A stretch of 64,000 bases of DNA from Nymphaea colorata (GCF_008831285.2 NC_045138.2:32337934-32401933); one strand, 5' to 3'; positions 24,173 to 36,482 are shown, counted from the stretch's first letter. Notes: generated by a model not told the origin, from the sequence alone. Numbers and translations: made by a program.

Positions 24173-26705
24173 ATGAGTGGTGAAGTTCTACAGGAGAATG
24201 TTGGTACCACCAGATCAACTTGGTGGACAAGTCCTGAATGTAATCTGTTCGACGAATTGCCTGAAAAAGAACCAACCTTTCAGTTACACGTCTTAAAAGT
24301 CCGTCTCGCTGTGGAACAAGAGGCTACGCGATTGTTTCGATGGCGGCCGGCTGAAAGAAGCGTGCCAGCTGTTCGACGACATGCCGGAAAGGGATAAGGC
24401 ATCCTGGGGAACGGTGATCTTCGGATACGGTAGAAACTGGCGTCCATCGATTTATTCGAAGAAATGCCTCACAGGAAGCATGTCGCTTGGAATTCGATGC
24501 TCTTGGCATATGTGAGTTCGAACCAACTTCAGCCTGCCCGTCACTTGTTCGGGGGAATGCCTCAAAGAAACTCGACCTTGTACTTGATCATGATCAATCG
24601 CTTGTCTCGAGGTTGGTCTGCGTCAGATGCACTCAACATGTTCAATTCAATGCCTTGCACTGTTCGGAACGTGGTCTTAATGATCGATGGACTGGCACAT
24701 AATGGTGATAATCTCATTGCATTAAAGCTTTTCTCGTTCTTACACTCCAGCATGTGAGATGACAGGGTGACGCCTAGTGGCTTCACTGTAATGAAGTCAT
24801 GTGTGGAGTTGAAATCCATTGCGTATAGTGCAGATTCACGCATTGAAAGTAAAGCCCAACTGTGGCGAGGGTGAGGAATCTGATTATATTTATAACTCGC
24901 TTATGAATATGTATGGTAAATGTAGAGATCTTGGTCAGACGGAGAATATATTTCACAGGTGACCACCTGTATCTCGTCCTTGTTTATAAGCTATGCAGTG
25001 GCAGATATCGATATTTTGCAATTACTGTATTTTAACGTCGTGTCTTAGATGGTAAAGTTTCTTAATTTGAAAAGATAACACATGTCATTTTTGTACATCA
25101 GCTTAACCTGATTGTGTCGTGGTTAATATCATAATTACAAGTATTTAACAAAATGGAGATTCTTTAAAAATATTTTTCTTTATGTTTTGATCTCCTTATA
25201 GCTGTAGTTTTGTATTTTTACTGTCTCCATGCTCACCTGTAAAACGGAGGACAAAACTTTTTTTATTTCTCTCAATAATTTATCTGCCCTTCTCTTTGTT
25301 ATTTTAAATTTAAACATCTCTTCGGTTTGCCGCAATTATACAATTCTGTCTAAATAGTGGCAGACGTGCCTAATTGGGACCCAGATGGCCTGGATCATCA
25401 TCAAATTAGAGCCAACATAACATTTTCAAGGTATGTGAATTTAAAATTTTCTTTTCAAAATACTGATACTAATGTAGCACTACATCTAGCTTGAAAGTGC
25501 AAAGTCATGTTTCTGTTTCTTGACAGGTTTCTGCTTGGACAGGTTGAAGAAGAAGGATTTGGTGTCATTCAATCAAATCATGGATGGTCGGATCTAGCAT
25601 CATTCAATTGATAAAGGCCAAATTATTTGTTGACATAATGAAAGAGAAGAATGTTATTTCTTGCAATATGATCTCAGGATTGTTAGAAAATGGTCATGGT
25701 GAAGAAGCTCTATGGCTTTTTGTACACCTGCTGCAATCATGGTCAGATTCAAAGTCAAACCTTTCAACTTGTTCTATTGTTATAACTATTTGTTTTACTT
25801 TAGCAGCACTGGAACAGAGGAGAAAAATTCATGCAAAGATTATTAAGGTTGCTTATATGGTAGTAATGTTTTTGTTGGCAACATTAATCAGCAATTCAAA
25901 CATGTATTCAAACTGTGGATGCATATTAGAATCAGAAAAAGTGTTCAGGGAGATCATGGTTCACAAGGACATTATGTCATGTAAATTTGGAATGCTTTCA
26001 TCTTAGGCCTTGGACAAAATGGATGTTCAAGAAAGGCTTTGGAAACTGCAGACACAGTTTTGGACATAGCAAACCACAACACATTCATTGCAATATGATG
26101 AGGGGCTTGTAGCCATGGTGGCCTTGTTGATGAGGGGCTCAAATACTTTGGTTTAATGAATTCTAGGACCTCCTTAAAACCAAGCTTGGATCATTACATT
26201 TGTGTTATAGACATGCTGGGAAGAGCAGGCAGAGTAAGTGAAGCATGAATGATAAGGGAGATGCCATTTGTTGCAAATGTTGTAGTGTGGAGGAGCCTCC
26301 TTTCTTTATGTGTGGCTCATGGAGATCTGCATGTTGTAAATATTGCAGCTCAACAACTTCTGTCAGTTGAGCGTGACAGTGCTGAGATCTATATAATGTT
26401 AGCAAATATTTATGAAAAAAATGGGAGATTTGAGGAATCAAGGGACATCCCAGGGAGTTGGTGGGCAAAAGAGGATTGAAGGAGGAACCTGGTTGTGTCT
26501 GGATTAGAATGAGAAATCATATTCAAGCAGTGGCAGAGCTATGTTGTATATTATTTATATATAGAAACTTCAATAATTTTCAGTTTCTTTTTTCTTTCTT
26601 TTTTCTTTTTTTCTTTTTTTTTTACATATGAATGCCCTTTGAAATTTAAACTTTTCCCTTTAGCCAGAAGTTTTCTGGCTCTGCCACTGATTCAAGGTTT
26701 TGTAG
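24173..26705 (+). pseudogene. PLS-class (E-subgroup) PPR protein pseudogene, copy A
   Basis: Remnant of a pentatricopeptide-repeat protein, the family that binds organellar RNA. PPR units can be read across shifting frames: NLFDELPEKE, LKEACQLFDDMPERDKASW, IDLFEEMPHRKHVAWNSML, ARHLFGGMPQRN, then NVISCNMISGLLENGHGEEA. The end has CSHGGLVDEGLKYF, DHYICVIDMLGRAGRV and an E-motif-like YIMLANIYE. A putative intron at 24959-25526 has GT donor (TTTCACAG|GTGACC) and AG acceptor (TTGACAG); the second exon resumes DRLKKKDLVSFN. Frameshifts occur near 24330 and 24440, more follow in the second half, and the E motif is split by a MITE at 26528. No mitochondrial or plastid targeting sequence could be read. 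Confidence 0.85.
26528..26689. mobile_element. hAT-Tip100-like MITE inside the PPR pseudogene (copy A)
   Basis: 162 bases from CAGTGGCAGAGC to the complement end CAGTGGCAGAGCC, flanked by a perfect 7-base repeat ATTCAAG (26521-26527 and 26690-26696). Removing it restores an E-motif-like reading across RMRNHIQ and FVV. The same insertion is present in copy B (59752-59905). Confidence 0.85.
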
Positions 26706-27267
26706 TTTGAACAGGAGGGCAGGATCTGTTGCCAATGGCATGTAGAGAGAAGGAGAAAAAGGGCATAATGCGGCCGACTTGGGCCAGACATGGGTTGCGC
26801 ATGCACATGTACACACACACACACACACAGAAGAACATCTGTTCCGGCACAAGATGAGCACCAAGGATGTGGTGCTGGATGGAGGGTGAAGCAGTGGTGC
26901 TGGAGCGAGTGAGCAGGTGTCCTAACTTGTGAAGGAGAGGAGGAAACTGCTTTAGGAATGAGGGGTCTCAGCGAAGCAAGGGAAGGTGGTAAAGATGGAT
27001 GGGAAATGAAGAGTGCAACGTTAAGCGCGTAGTCCGTAACCATCTGATTTGTTTAAATCAGTGACCATCTTTAGTGTTGATGCTTTCTATACTTGTTTTC
27101 CACGTAGAGTGCACCCAGTTTTACCAATAGTTTTTCATTTCTTCAAAATCTTATTGGGGAAGTGATTAATGGAATTCTGAGAAACCAAGCCTTGGATCAT
27201 TAACTATGGTGTAAGAGCAAACTTCTTTAAATCTTAACGGATCGCACCTTTCAATGCGCATTTAAAT

Positions 27268-27318
<51 letters not shown>

Positions 27319-27773
27319 GACCCATGCAAAGGTTCAAACATTATAAAAAACGTCACATAAAAAACAATTAATTTTGTTAAGATAAAAAGTAGTACCTCCA
27401 CATGTTGAAGATTGACATTTTTTCCCTTTACCCTTATCCTGCCCTGGAAGTTGCGTAAGAATGCTGAAAACACATTTAAAGATCACGTTGTGCTTTTCAG
27501 TATTATTATTATTATCCTACTATTATAATAATTCATATATTTCCAACGAGCTTAGGTAATCCAAACTCAACCATGTGAAAAGGATTCGTGAAGAGGACTA
27601 CCGACGACGTGAAATAGTCTTTTATTAAACGTATCCCGTGAGGACTATCGATTAGAAAAAATAAAAAAGTTTATCCTATCAATTTTTTCTTCATGAAAAT
27701 CATTTGAAATCACTATAAGTAAATTCACATGGTAGCATTAAAATATTGCGTGTACATGTTGGCCAGTTCCAAG
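26706..27773. other. Non-coding duplicated DNA with (CA)n and (TA)n
   Basis: Downstream of the PPR remnant. (CA)n at about 26809-26828 and (TA)n at 27271-27317; the TA tract is absent from copy B. No gene recognised. Confidence 0.5.
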
Positions 27774-27920
27774 CAGTGGCGGAACTAGGCCTAGCCATGT
27801 ATTGGCAGTTGCCCACACTGACCCACTTAATTTATTTTATTTGCACATTAGTTCCCACATATAATTTAATTTATTTAATTTATTACATATTGGTGCTGCC
27901 CTTTATATTTTGGATATGCA
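27774..27920. mobile_element. Tip100-like hAT fragment
   Basis: Begins CAGTGGCGGAACTAGGCC, the terminus seen in the other hAT-like MITEs, followed by GGCAGTTGCCCACACTGACC. The far end is not clear. A diverged copy is at about 61010-61140. Confidence 0.45.
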
Positions 27921-28304
27921 AATCCTTTTCTATCATCAAAGATACATACAATCATGGAAGAATGGGAACTCGAATTATAGTACTCGAGCTTAAGGAGCTC
28001 AACTCAATCCGCCATAAATGTCCACATCCGCTAATATCTCCAGATTTACCCCAATCTGGAAACTTCGTTAGGCAAAAACTAATCAGATTTATTTGGCAAG
28101 ATGAATATTCCAACTAAAATCGCGATTTCTTTGAGCTTGAAAGTTCTTATGAACGAAATATATGCTTTCTTAAAAATGCACTAAACCTTTTGAATGGTTA
28201 AGAGAAACATACCCGTGTTTGAAGCTTTCAAATTTGGGAATTAGAAATTGAAGTGTATATACGTCACAATAAAGTAAGGGAAGCAGGTAATATGTTGGAC
28301 CATA

Positions 28305-28986
28305 TTGAAGATTTTGAAATTTGAGCACGTTTTAAGTGGTGTGAGAAAAGATACATTTTTTAATCAACTTGCTAACCGTTGTTCCTTTTGCCTTTGTGTT
28401 GTGGAGACTAATGCTCATGGCTTAATCAATTGTAAAATAGCTAAGGAAGTTTGGAGGTATGTTGCTGCAAAGTTTGGTAGAGGAAGTATCCCCAAAGAGA
28501 GATTGCAGCTGAGTTCAAGAGATGACTACAAGCTAAGATTTCGGGGAAGTGGAGGCGTCGGTGTTGAAAGATGGCCTTCTTAATTGTTTTTTGGAATATG
28601 TGGTGCCTCAGAAACGGGTGCTTCCATGACAAACTTCAACCCCATATTAGTAGGTTTAAAAGAGAAGCTTGGAGGAACTGCATGGATGGCTTTACCTCTG
28701 TCAAATGACCTCTTGAAATAGAAATCAAACTGAGAATTTGGATGGAAACTGAACTGTATAATGTTGATATCATGGGCTCGAATAGAAATGAAATGTTAAT
28801 TAACATTGTTAGAACTCAAACCAGATATGGACCGAAAATAGCTTGTTTAAGCTATGTGGATAATGGGCAAATGGGATGTGTGGTAATTATCAAGGGTTGT
28901 GGAAGGATTCACGAAGGAGAAATGGAAGCATTGGAGCGCATTCTCAGATTCCTTATGAAATATAGTAGTGACTATGTAATCATTTA
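28305..28986 (+). mobile_element. LINE remnant: zinc-binding and RNase H-like region
   Basis: The plus frame at 28305-28583 contains NRCSFCLCVVETNAHGLINC then AKEVWRYVA, the zinc-binding reverse-transcriptase domain (zf-RVT) at the end of plant LINE ORF2s. After a frame break, 28742-28987 reads ACLSYVDNGQ, GCVVIIKG and EGEMEALERILRFL, resembling the RNase H-like domain (RVT_3) that follows. Frames are interrupted, so it is dead. The right edge of duplicated copy B corresponds to 28365, inside this remnant. Confidence 0.7.
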
Positions 28987-28989
28987 ATA

Positions 28990-31900
28990 ATGCTAGCAAT
29001 TATGTACACATTTGAAACGTACATATATATTCTTTTCTTGTTGAACAATGAAATCAACATGGATACGTTTCAACCTCCTTACAAAGAGGCAAATCAGGAT
29101 GTTCTTAGTCCCATACAGGCTACATGATTGGCAAATAAATCATTTGAAATTTCATTTGTTAAAAAGGCTAACAATCATATGAATATATTTTTTGTCTCAT
29201 TCATATATCTGAAAACATTTAACTACCTTAAAACAAGGCTAACCTGGACTTTTTTAAAATATATACTGACAAGCTAAATTAGAAGTTTGTATTAAGTTCA
29301 GCATACAAACTAATATACATTGAAAAACGCATGGTATGTTTTTCTTTTATTGTTTCCCATAATTACTTAACTCCTTTAACAACAAGAATTTCAAAGCATT
29401 TATTTTAAAATTCATGCAATACATAATCATATGACAAAACACGTATTTTGTTGATTAGCAAGGCCTAATCATTATTATGACTATTTAAAAGAATGAATAA
29501 GTAACCCATAGTCTATCATACAAGTATTTTTCATCTTGTACAATTTTCATCAATATACCATGTCATAGAAAGAATTTCATTTAACTTATCATTCATATAA
29601 TCATTTTCATGGTCAAATATTTAAATCATAACAAGCAAATAAATTGCTTACTGTCATGTTAGATTTGTCAAGCATTTCATGAAGCTCAACACATAGTTCT
29701 ACTACTAAATGCATAGATCGCTACAAGATGATCATTGAGATCACTAATAAGCTTCAGTAGATTCATTACCAAACTGATTCTTAGTTGGTTCATTATCTGA
29801 CTGCTTATTACCATATTCAATCGATCAAAGTGATCATCAAAGGAGTCATTATATTTGTACTATTGGAATAATTTCATCTCATGTAACAAGAAAAAAAAAT
29901 CATATACCTTACTTTTATTTGGGTATACAATACATACGTATTTGTAAGCATATCATTTCATTTTTAGATATGCATTTAACATGCATTATAGATCTCCAAA
30001 GATCTCAATATGGATATAGTTAGTGTGGATCTCATTATATTCATGAGTATTATTTTACTGACAAATATTAAAATCAAATTCATTCCCAAATAGGAACTTG
30101 CTTAATAACATGCTAGCATAGTTTAATCCATAAATGAACAAATAACATAATGTGTTTGGATCTAATATAAACAGAATATAGATGTTTAACCATATATCCA
30201 AATATTTATATATTCAAATCTAAATCAAAGTTGTATGTAAGGTGGATCTTAAGCAATAGATAGATCCAATTCCAAAAGTTACATGAATATAAAGATTCAA
30301 ATTATATTAGCATAGATCCAAACTGATAATATCTACAATACAACTAATATGAATTTAAAACACATGATCCTCATTGAAATATTATACAATATGATTTAAC
30401 AATCATATTTGCATTAATGTTAACCCATATCTCTTTTGAGAAAATCAAGTTATCATGTACTAGCACTTTAGTGTTACAATGCTTCAAATAAAATTTATTC
30501 TTGCCAATATGATTTTAGTTCAAGAGTGTTATATCATAACTCTTGAACATGCATTAAAACAAATTCATTTTTCTAAGAAAGAGAAACAAATAAAGTTTTA
30601 TTCAATAGTTCTCTAGAATGATCTTTGGATCTAGCATGACAACAAATATTACAATATGATCAGATCCAAAAGTAAACATGATAACATTTACAAAGCAAAT
30701 AGGATATGAACTTTTTTTTTCTTTTCACATATTCAAACAAATCAGTTTAGATCTAAAGCTAAGCTTTATGTAATGTGGATTTTATCAGTTCAAATATAGA
30801 AATTCAGATCACATCAACATATATCCAACCATAACAATAGGAAAAGATAACAAATATCTCGTCTCAAAAGACAATATAGTTCTCTTAAGTCAACACCAAA
30901 GATTTTTTCTTTACTTACTTTTAATGTGACGGAAATCTAAATTCATACTCATAGTCATCTCTAATGAGAGCAAATAAAGTTTCATGTACCAGAACTTTTA
31001 GTACAACACATCTTCAAATAAAATATTTCATTAATATGACTTTCATCATATTTAAGAGTGTTACTTTACAACTGCAAGCAAAATGCAAATATGATGATAT
31101 GTTGGATTCAATGTTAGTATAAATATCTGGAGCCAATGATCCAAACAAATTAATATGATTCAAAATCTATCATGAATCAAGCACAATGGTATATGGATCT
31201 CACCATGTCTAAGAGTGTTGATTTACACTTCTTAGCATACCAACATATAGTAACATAATCATCCCTTTTAACTGGGATAAAAATATTGAAATATAAGCTT
31301 TGTTCAGAGAATATCTTTCTTAAAAGATAGAAGAAATTCATCTGTTAGCACTCTAGTGCTACTCACATTGAAAAATGTACAACTCTTAAAACCATTAGAT
31401 CTAAAAATGAGTGCACATTATAATATGTTTAGATTTAATATAAATAAGATATAGATATTGAACAAGTAAAATCAGATCATGCTCTAAAAGAGTGCAGCTT
31501 TTAGTGTGAGATCCAAATTCAACAACTAAATGGATATATAAAATAAAGTTTTGATCATATCTAATTTCAGCATGGACCAAAAATAGCCATAAATATCCAT
31601 AAAGTAAGTATAATAACATATATTTGAACCAACATAAACATGATATTGATTTTTAACCAATACCCTAACCAATTGAGATCTGAATAGGTCATGATCTCAA
31701 CTAAATATAAATATGGATCTAAGTAATGATTCGATCCAAAGCAAAAATTCGGATGATTATTTAGATTCAGATCATGCCAATGTGGATCCATCAAATCCAA
31801 TATGAATGTGTTTCAACATAATATCCATATCCAAATAAAATTTAGTTAGTGTCAGAAACACATGATTTATATCATCATTGGGTCATGCACACACTAAATA

Positions 31901-32450
31901 ATAACATTGCATAAACATACTTAGTTAACCATTTAGTCTTTTCGTCTTGCCCAGTTCCCTCCCACTCTTGAAATCACTCTAAATTAATTCATGACAAGTA
32001 GGGAACAATAAAGGAAGAGCAACATAAAATATATCGTATCAAGAGATCTTCAATAATATTCTAAAGCATGCACAAAATCTCAAATTTAAACTTAAACTTA
32101 GAACCTAAATTTCCCTTTGCTTTTCAAATATACTTTTAGAACCCTTTTTCAGAAATTTAATAAGCCTAAGGGTACCTGTACTTAATTGTACATAAAACCT
32201 TGGTTTACCGTAGAAATTGCAAAAGTTTTCCTGGAAGCTTTTTTCAGAAATTTATAATAAATTTGAGGGCATTACCACGCAATTTCGTATAAAGTTCTCG
32301 GTTTTAGCTGAAATTAACTTTCGCAAGCCTTTTTTTGAAAACGTTTTCAGCAAAAGTGTTGCGTCTTTAATTTGAAATAAATTAGACAGCCTTTTTGAAA
32401 TCAGATGAAAAGTATGGACTGTTCTCATAATTTCTGGTTTTTGGGTATAA
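28990..32450. other. Long AT-rich region with diverged internal repetition, no genes
   Basis: No ORF longer than about 77 codons. Phrases recur at uneven spacing, for example CATGTACTAGCACTTTAGTG near 30453, CATGTACCAGAACTTTTAGT near 30984 and CTGTTAGCACTCTAGTG near 31341, each followed by a TTCAAATAAAAT- or AAGAGTGTT-type tail. This suggests an old, degenerate tandem or dispersed repeat. Family unknown. Confidence 0.4.
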
Positions 32451-32850
32451 ATTCAGTCCGACCCGTTTCTCTTTCTCATGCTATCCTCACGATTTCTCTC
32501 TCTTCTCTAGAACTTTGTCCCCTAGGGTTTCAACCGTCGTTTTAAACCTGAACAACTGGCCGGGCCACCGTCGGGTACCCGGTACCCGGCCCGTTACGGA
32601 CCTGGGCTCGGGCCTTGAAATAATGGTTTTCGAGCTGAGGTTAACGGGCTCAGTCCAGCCCAGTAATTAACGGGTCGGGTTCGGGCCTGCCGTTGTGGCC
32701 CGAGAAGCCCGACATCATTTTTTTTTTGAAGGTAGCCGAGCGATGCGCATTGCTCGAGGTCTGCCAGAACATGACCATTCCCTTATATCTCTTCACTCCT
32801 GTCATCTGAGGGACCGAGCCTTAAGTTGAAACCCAAGACCCAATATTAGG
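32451..32850. other. Promoter-like stretch followed by a GGCCC-rich hAT-like segment
   Basis: GGGTATAAATTC at about 32444-32455, then CT-rich DNA and CCCCTAGGGTTTC, resembles a plant core promoter and leader. It runs into a GGGCCC/CCCGGTACCCGG-rich piece at about 32555-32715. No downstream gene could be read, so this may be a gene start destroyed by insertion. Confidence 0.3.
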
Positions 32851-34265
32851 TGGGCACGGCTAGACCCGTTTCTAAACGAGCCGGGCCTCGAGCTGATAAT
32901 GTCGGGCCTCTTTTTTACATTTTTAACGCTGCCCGATGCCCAGCCTTCCCTCGTTCTTCCTCTTCGCTCAAACGGCGTCCGACCCTCGTTCTTCCTCTTC
33001 GCTCGTGCCTTTGCTGCCAGCGTGTGGAAGATGACGTGCGGTTACAAGATGATCCCACCTCTCTCTCCCGCGCGCGCTCTTTCTCCCCCATATCATTCTT
33101 TCTGGTTTTGCAAGAAAGCATCCATCCGATCGCATGATGACGAGAAGTAACCCGTAGAAGGAAAGGCCAAGGAAACCCCGACGGCGAATACCATTGGGAG
33201 AGTACACCCACAGTAATGATCGAGAGTCGAATCAGCCGAAGGGCTTGGCAGAGAAGGCTTAGATGAAGCATTTGAGGCTGCGGGTGGTACGCATGAAGCG
33301 TCAATCGCCCCTCCAGATGATTCCCTCCATATATTTATCAACTAACGTTTCTCTTTATCTGTTGTAAGCTTGTAGCCAATTGAAGTAATTTGACACAATC
33401 TGTTATCGATTAATTTCAGAATAACTTGTTTAGTGTTGGAATGGTCTGCTGCGATGGTGATGTTCGTCTAAATGAGAAATCAACCATATGACAGTGGAGG
33501 TATGTAACTGTTTTCTGCGCTTTTTCTCACCTTGGGTTGCAGACCAGAAAGTTTTCATCTTCAATAATCAAGTACCAAAGATTGGGCACTTGAGATTTTA
33601 ATTTTATTTTGCTTCTTTAATGGTGTCGAACATTCTGGAGGGTGCCGTGTTCGTCTTGACCTCCAGAAATTAGTTCAGTATTCACTATTTCCTGGTCAGT
33701 ATTCACTATTTCCTGGTCAGTATTCACTATTTCTTGGCCATCGTGAATGAGAAGATGAAGGGCCGAAAAATTGAAGAATGTGAAATTTATGCTCCCAAAA
33801 CGTTCAAGTATAAGGGAAAGGTGGTGAACTTTAGATTGAGAAGGATTCCACCTAACCTGAAGAAAGCTGCCATTATCGTCAACAAAGAGATGGGGTCAAC
33901 AATGCCTTCAGAAGGCTGATAAACCATACATTAACATACTTACATTATTTGGGAACTTATAAAACTGAATTACAAGAACTCACCTCAAGCTTATTTAGTG
34001 AGCTATCACTCAAGTACCCAACGTCCTTACACTTAAACTCTCACACTCCATCTCAGGAAGTGCGCACACTAACTCACTAAACTCTGCTCAGAACACTCAC
34101 CATGTGCAAGACACAAAGGCCAGCACAGTCGATATACATACATTTATTATTTTTTTACCCTTAATCCTTACATTTAAGCACCGTCTTTCTCACAGCTTCT
34201 TGAGTGTTGTCGACTCTTTCAAGAGAGTCAGCGAGGTGATGACTATTTACAGTGTTTGCGATCTC
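32851..34265. other. GC-richer DNA with short ORFs, no gene recognised
   Basis: 32850-33350 is GC-rich, with overlapping ORFs on both strands (longest 129 residues, minus strand, 32915-33304) and no recognised domain. A 61-residue frame at 33734-33919 (starts MAIVNEKMKGRK) is also unassigned. A tandem triplication lies at 33675-33737. Possibly decayed exons. Confidence 0.35.
33675..33737. repeat. Tandem triplication of a 21-base unit
   Basis: Three copies of TCAGTATTCACTATTTCCTGG, the third with one change (TTCTTGG). Confidence 0.95.
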
Positions 34266-34646
34266 CTAGTTTTCCAACAGTGCCATGCGCCCCTCTGCTC
34301 TCAGCTGCTCGTAGAACCTGGCGATAAACTCCTCCGCCTTCTCGTCCACCTGCACCCCGTCGTTCTCGTCATCCTCCGACGGGTAGTTGCTCGACATTAC
34401 GACCGTCTCGCCGTTGTCGATGAGATCGATTGCATCCAGGGAATTGGAGCACTCGGGCGAGGGGTGGACTGATGGCCTGATGGTGGCGATGGGCTCCGCA
34501 GGGTCCCGTGGGTTGATACAGGGGAGGTGCCTGAGTTTCTTCTTCACGGCTTTTAAAATAGGTTTGGTGGGACTTCTTCTTACGCCCTTCCTCATTCTTC
34601 CGAAGGCAAGAACCACGAGACTGTAGAGGCGCTTCGTCCCCTTCAT
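34266..34646 (-). CDS. Small DUF761 (cotton-fibre-type) protein
   Basis: Intact 126-residue frame. The C-terminus has the DUF761 signature VDEKAEEFIARFYEQLR, the conserved tail of many small plant proteins of poorly known function. The N-terminal half is basic (GRMRKGVRRSPTKP, KAVKKKLRHLP) and the middle is acidic (PSEDDENDG). I chose the ATG at 34646 (MKGTKRLYSLV) rather than the longer frame open to 34847, because the upstream residues look like translated leader and composition changes there. No transmembrane segment or signal peptide is seen. It lies next to the left arm of the large inverted repeat. An overlapping plus-strand frame (34104-34472) is its shadow. DUF761 membership is fairly sure; function is unknown. 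Confidence 0.75.
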   Translation of the reverse strand: MKGTKRLYSLVVLAFGRMRKGVRRSPTKPILKAVKKKLRHLPCINPRDPAEPIATIRPSVHPSPECSNSLDAIDLIDNGETVVMSSNYPSEDDENDGVQVDEKAEEFIARFYEQLRAEGRMALLEN

Positions 34647-34719
34647 CCTTTGATTTCCCAGTCTGTTTCTGCAGGATGGTGGCGTGAGGAATGCGAAGCA
34701 GAAGACGTATTTGTAGGAG

Positions 34720-36075
34720 AGATTTGGGCCGGGATGATTTAAACGGAGAACTAAGCATTTTAAGGTACGATTACAATTCTTGTTTTGGTTTTTTGCTGAA
34801 CAAAAGTTGACTAATTCATCCTGCCTTTTTCCTTTTTTAACGACCATTATTTTTCATCTGTGTGACAGGCTGACAGCACAAATGAAGTCCTGCATCCATT
34901 TTGAACCAACAGACCTTCGAGTCAGGATTTGAAGAAGAAACGAAGATTTCAGTGGTCGAGGTCCATCTGTTTCCACAATCCGGTAATAAAAGATCCGGTT
35001 GAAACTGCCACCATAGCCATGAAGTCATTGAACAGACTGAAGAAAGAAACTTCAGACTCCAAACAGCGAAAGAGATTTGCAAAAGGAAGATCATGGCATA
35101 CCCTTGCATGAATGAACTCCTCAACCCGGCCGTTCGGGAAATGGCCGAGCAGCCTTGGCCCCTGCCCATGCCGAAGTATGGGCTCGAAGGTTCCGATCTC
35201 GTCCACACGATCGAAGAAGACATCGACCCGGTGGTCGTAAATTCGAACCAGTACCTCTCTGTGCACCACCTCTAAAGACACTGGAACACCTCGTTGGTCA
35301 TGGAACCCTTGAGCTGAACCACCTGCAGCGTCTTATCCCCCAAGCACATGTTCCCACTGAGATGCCAACGTGTGCAGTATCTGGTGCACTTCCTTGGGAA
35401 GGCGGACCACTGAGATGTCTCTCTTTCTTTCTCAATGGCACCATACTCACGACAAAAATTTACTCAAGAGAACTTTCCAACAAACTTGTAAAAAGGACAA
35501 GATTTTTCGACAAATCTGAAAAGATTTTGAGTGCTTGTTTATAAGCTTTGAAGATCGATATTCTGCAGCTAGTAGGAAGGCGACTTGATCTTTTAGAGAC
35601 AGCCTGTTTATAGCAACTCTCTAGCCAAAATCGGCATCAATTCCACCTCTAATTTTGTTAACGGAGAAAATATCTCCACCTTCCTTCAATAAACGGATCT
35701 CGTCGCGAGGGAACGACAGAAATCGTGGTTTTTCTGAAACAGGAAGAATTTTCCCGATTTCTTATACAACGAAGAAGAAGATGGCAGATCCAAAGGGGCA
35801 GTGGGACTCCGAAGTAAAGCGAAGGTCGAGATCGTTTTCATTCTTTTTATTTGGGCGAACCATTACCGCTAATGGTTGTTTCTACGTCAGCCAACTTCCA
35901 CTTGGCAACTTTCTATTGGCTGTTCAGAAGTTTTCCGACGTATTGGACAACGCTTTTTCTTCGTTCCTGCAGGGAGGAAGCTTCTCGTTGGAATACTCTT
36001 TTGCTTTCTCAACCAGTTTAGAACTGTTATCTGACCAGCATATTCAACACATATAGGGATCAGGCTATTTACTTT
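34720..36075 (-). repeat. Large inverted repeat, left arm
   Basis: Reverse-complement match to 37072-39475. The innermost shared sequence starts with AGTAAATAGCCTGATCCC on the complement. The choline-kinase-like exon and its leader come next, and outward similarity ends around the words CTTAAAATGCTTAGT. This arm is shorter because it lacks about 590 bases (right-arm 37505-38095) and about 360 bases (right-arm 38827-39187). It also holds about 50 bases near 35686-35740 missing on the right. Confidence 0.88.
35102..35444 (-). pseudogene. CK: Choline kinase first-exon pseudogene (left arm)
   Basis: Choline kinase phosphorylates choline with ATP in the first step of the CDP-choline route to phosphatidylcholine. 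This is only the N-terminal exon. Scattered frames give [13 protein letters not shown], then [30 protein letters not shown] and VEEFIHAR, the conserved start of plant choline kinases, followed by GTATGCC as a possible splice donor at 35101. It is disabled by a one-base insertion soon after the ATG, another at a run of five G, and an in-frame TAG after FQCL. The kinase core (Brenner and choline-kinase motifs) is absent on either side. It mirrors 38259-38598. Confidence 0.8.
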
Positions 36076-36481
36076 TAGCATAACTAGAAACCAGATTACC
36101 GCTGTATGAGAAACCAGAAATGGCTGGACGACGAACGACAACAGTCCGGAAAACCAGATTACCGCTGCTGCTGCAGTAGTAGCGGCAGAGGTAGCAGGAC
36201 GAAAGGGGTGTGGCTGCCAAGTCTTGAAAAGGCCCTAGTACTTTTTATAAGTCAAGAGGTATTGTTCATATTTTACTCATTTTAAATTACGTTATTCGAA
36301 AATTGCATGTAAATTCTAAATTTTCCAAAAATCGGCACCTTTCCTCCTTTTGAATTGGCTGTGCCCAATCATGTCTGATTGGCATGTAGAAGGTAATTAG
36401 GATCACCTCATATTGCAAAAGGTTGATCAGATGAATACCCATTAATTCAAGGTAAATACTTCATAAGACACTATAATAAAG

Positions 36482-36482
<1 letters not shown>

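Larger units (their letters stand above)
8313..28365 (+). repeat. Segmental duplication copy A (direct; partner 46633-61592)
   Basis: Long colinear stretches match copy B in the same orientation: 8313-8650/46633-46930, 9005-9300/46975-47140, 10740-11100/47145-47470, 11180-13840/48590-51420, 15706-19690/51455-55340, 20050-20710/55350-56010 and 22800-28365/56050-61592. By eye, most 60-base lines differ at only a few positions. Copy A is longer because it carries the LINE fragment (9.3-10.7 kb), a 13.8-15.7 kb segment, the 19.7 kb hAT element and the 20.7-22.8 kb element, all missing in B. The right end falls inside a LINE-like sequence that continues in A but stops in B. Confidence 0.9.

Noticed and set aside
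34104-34472. 122-codon plus-strand ORF
   Set aside because: Antisense shadow of the DUF761 gene.
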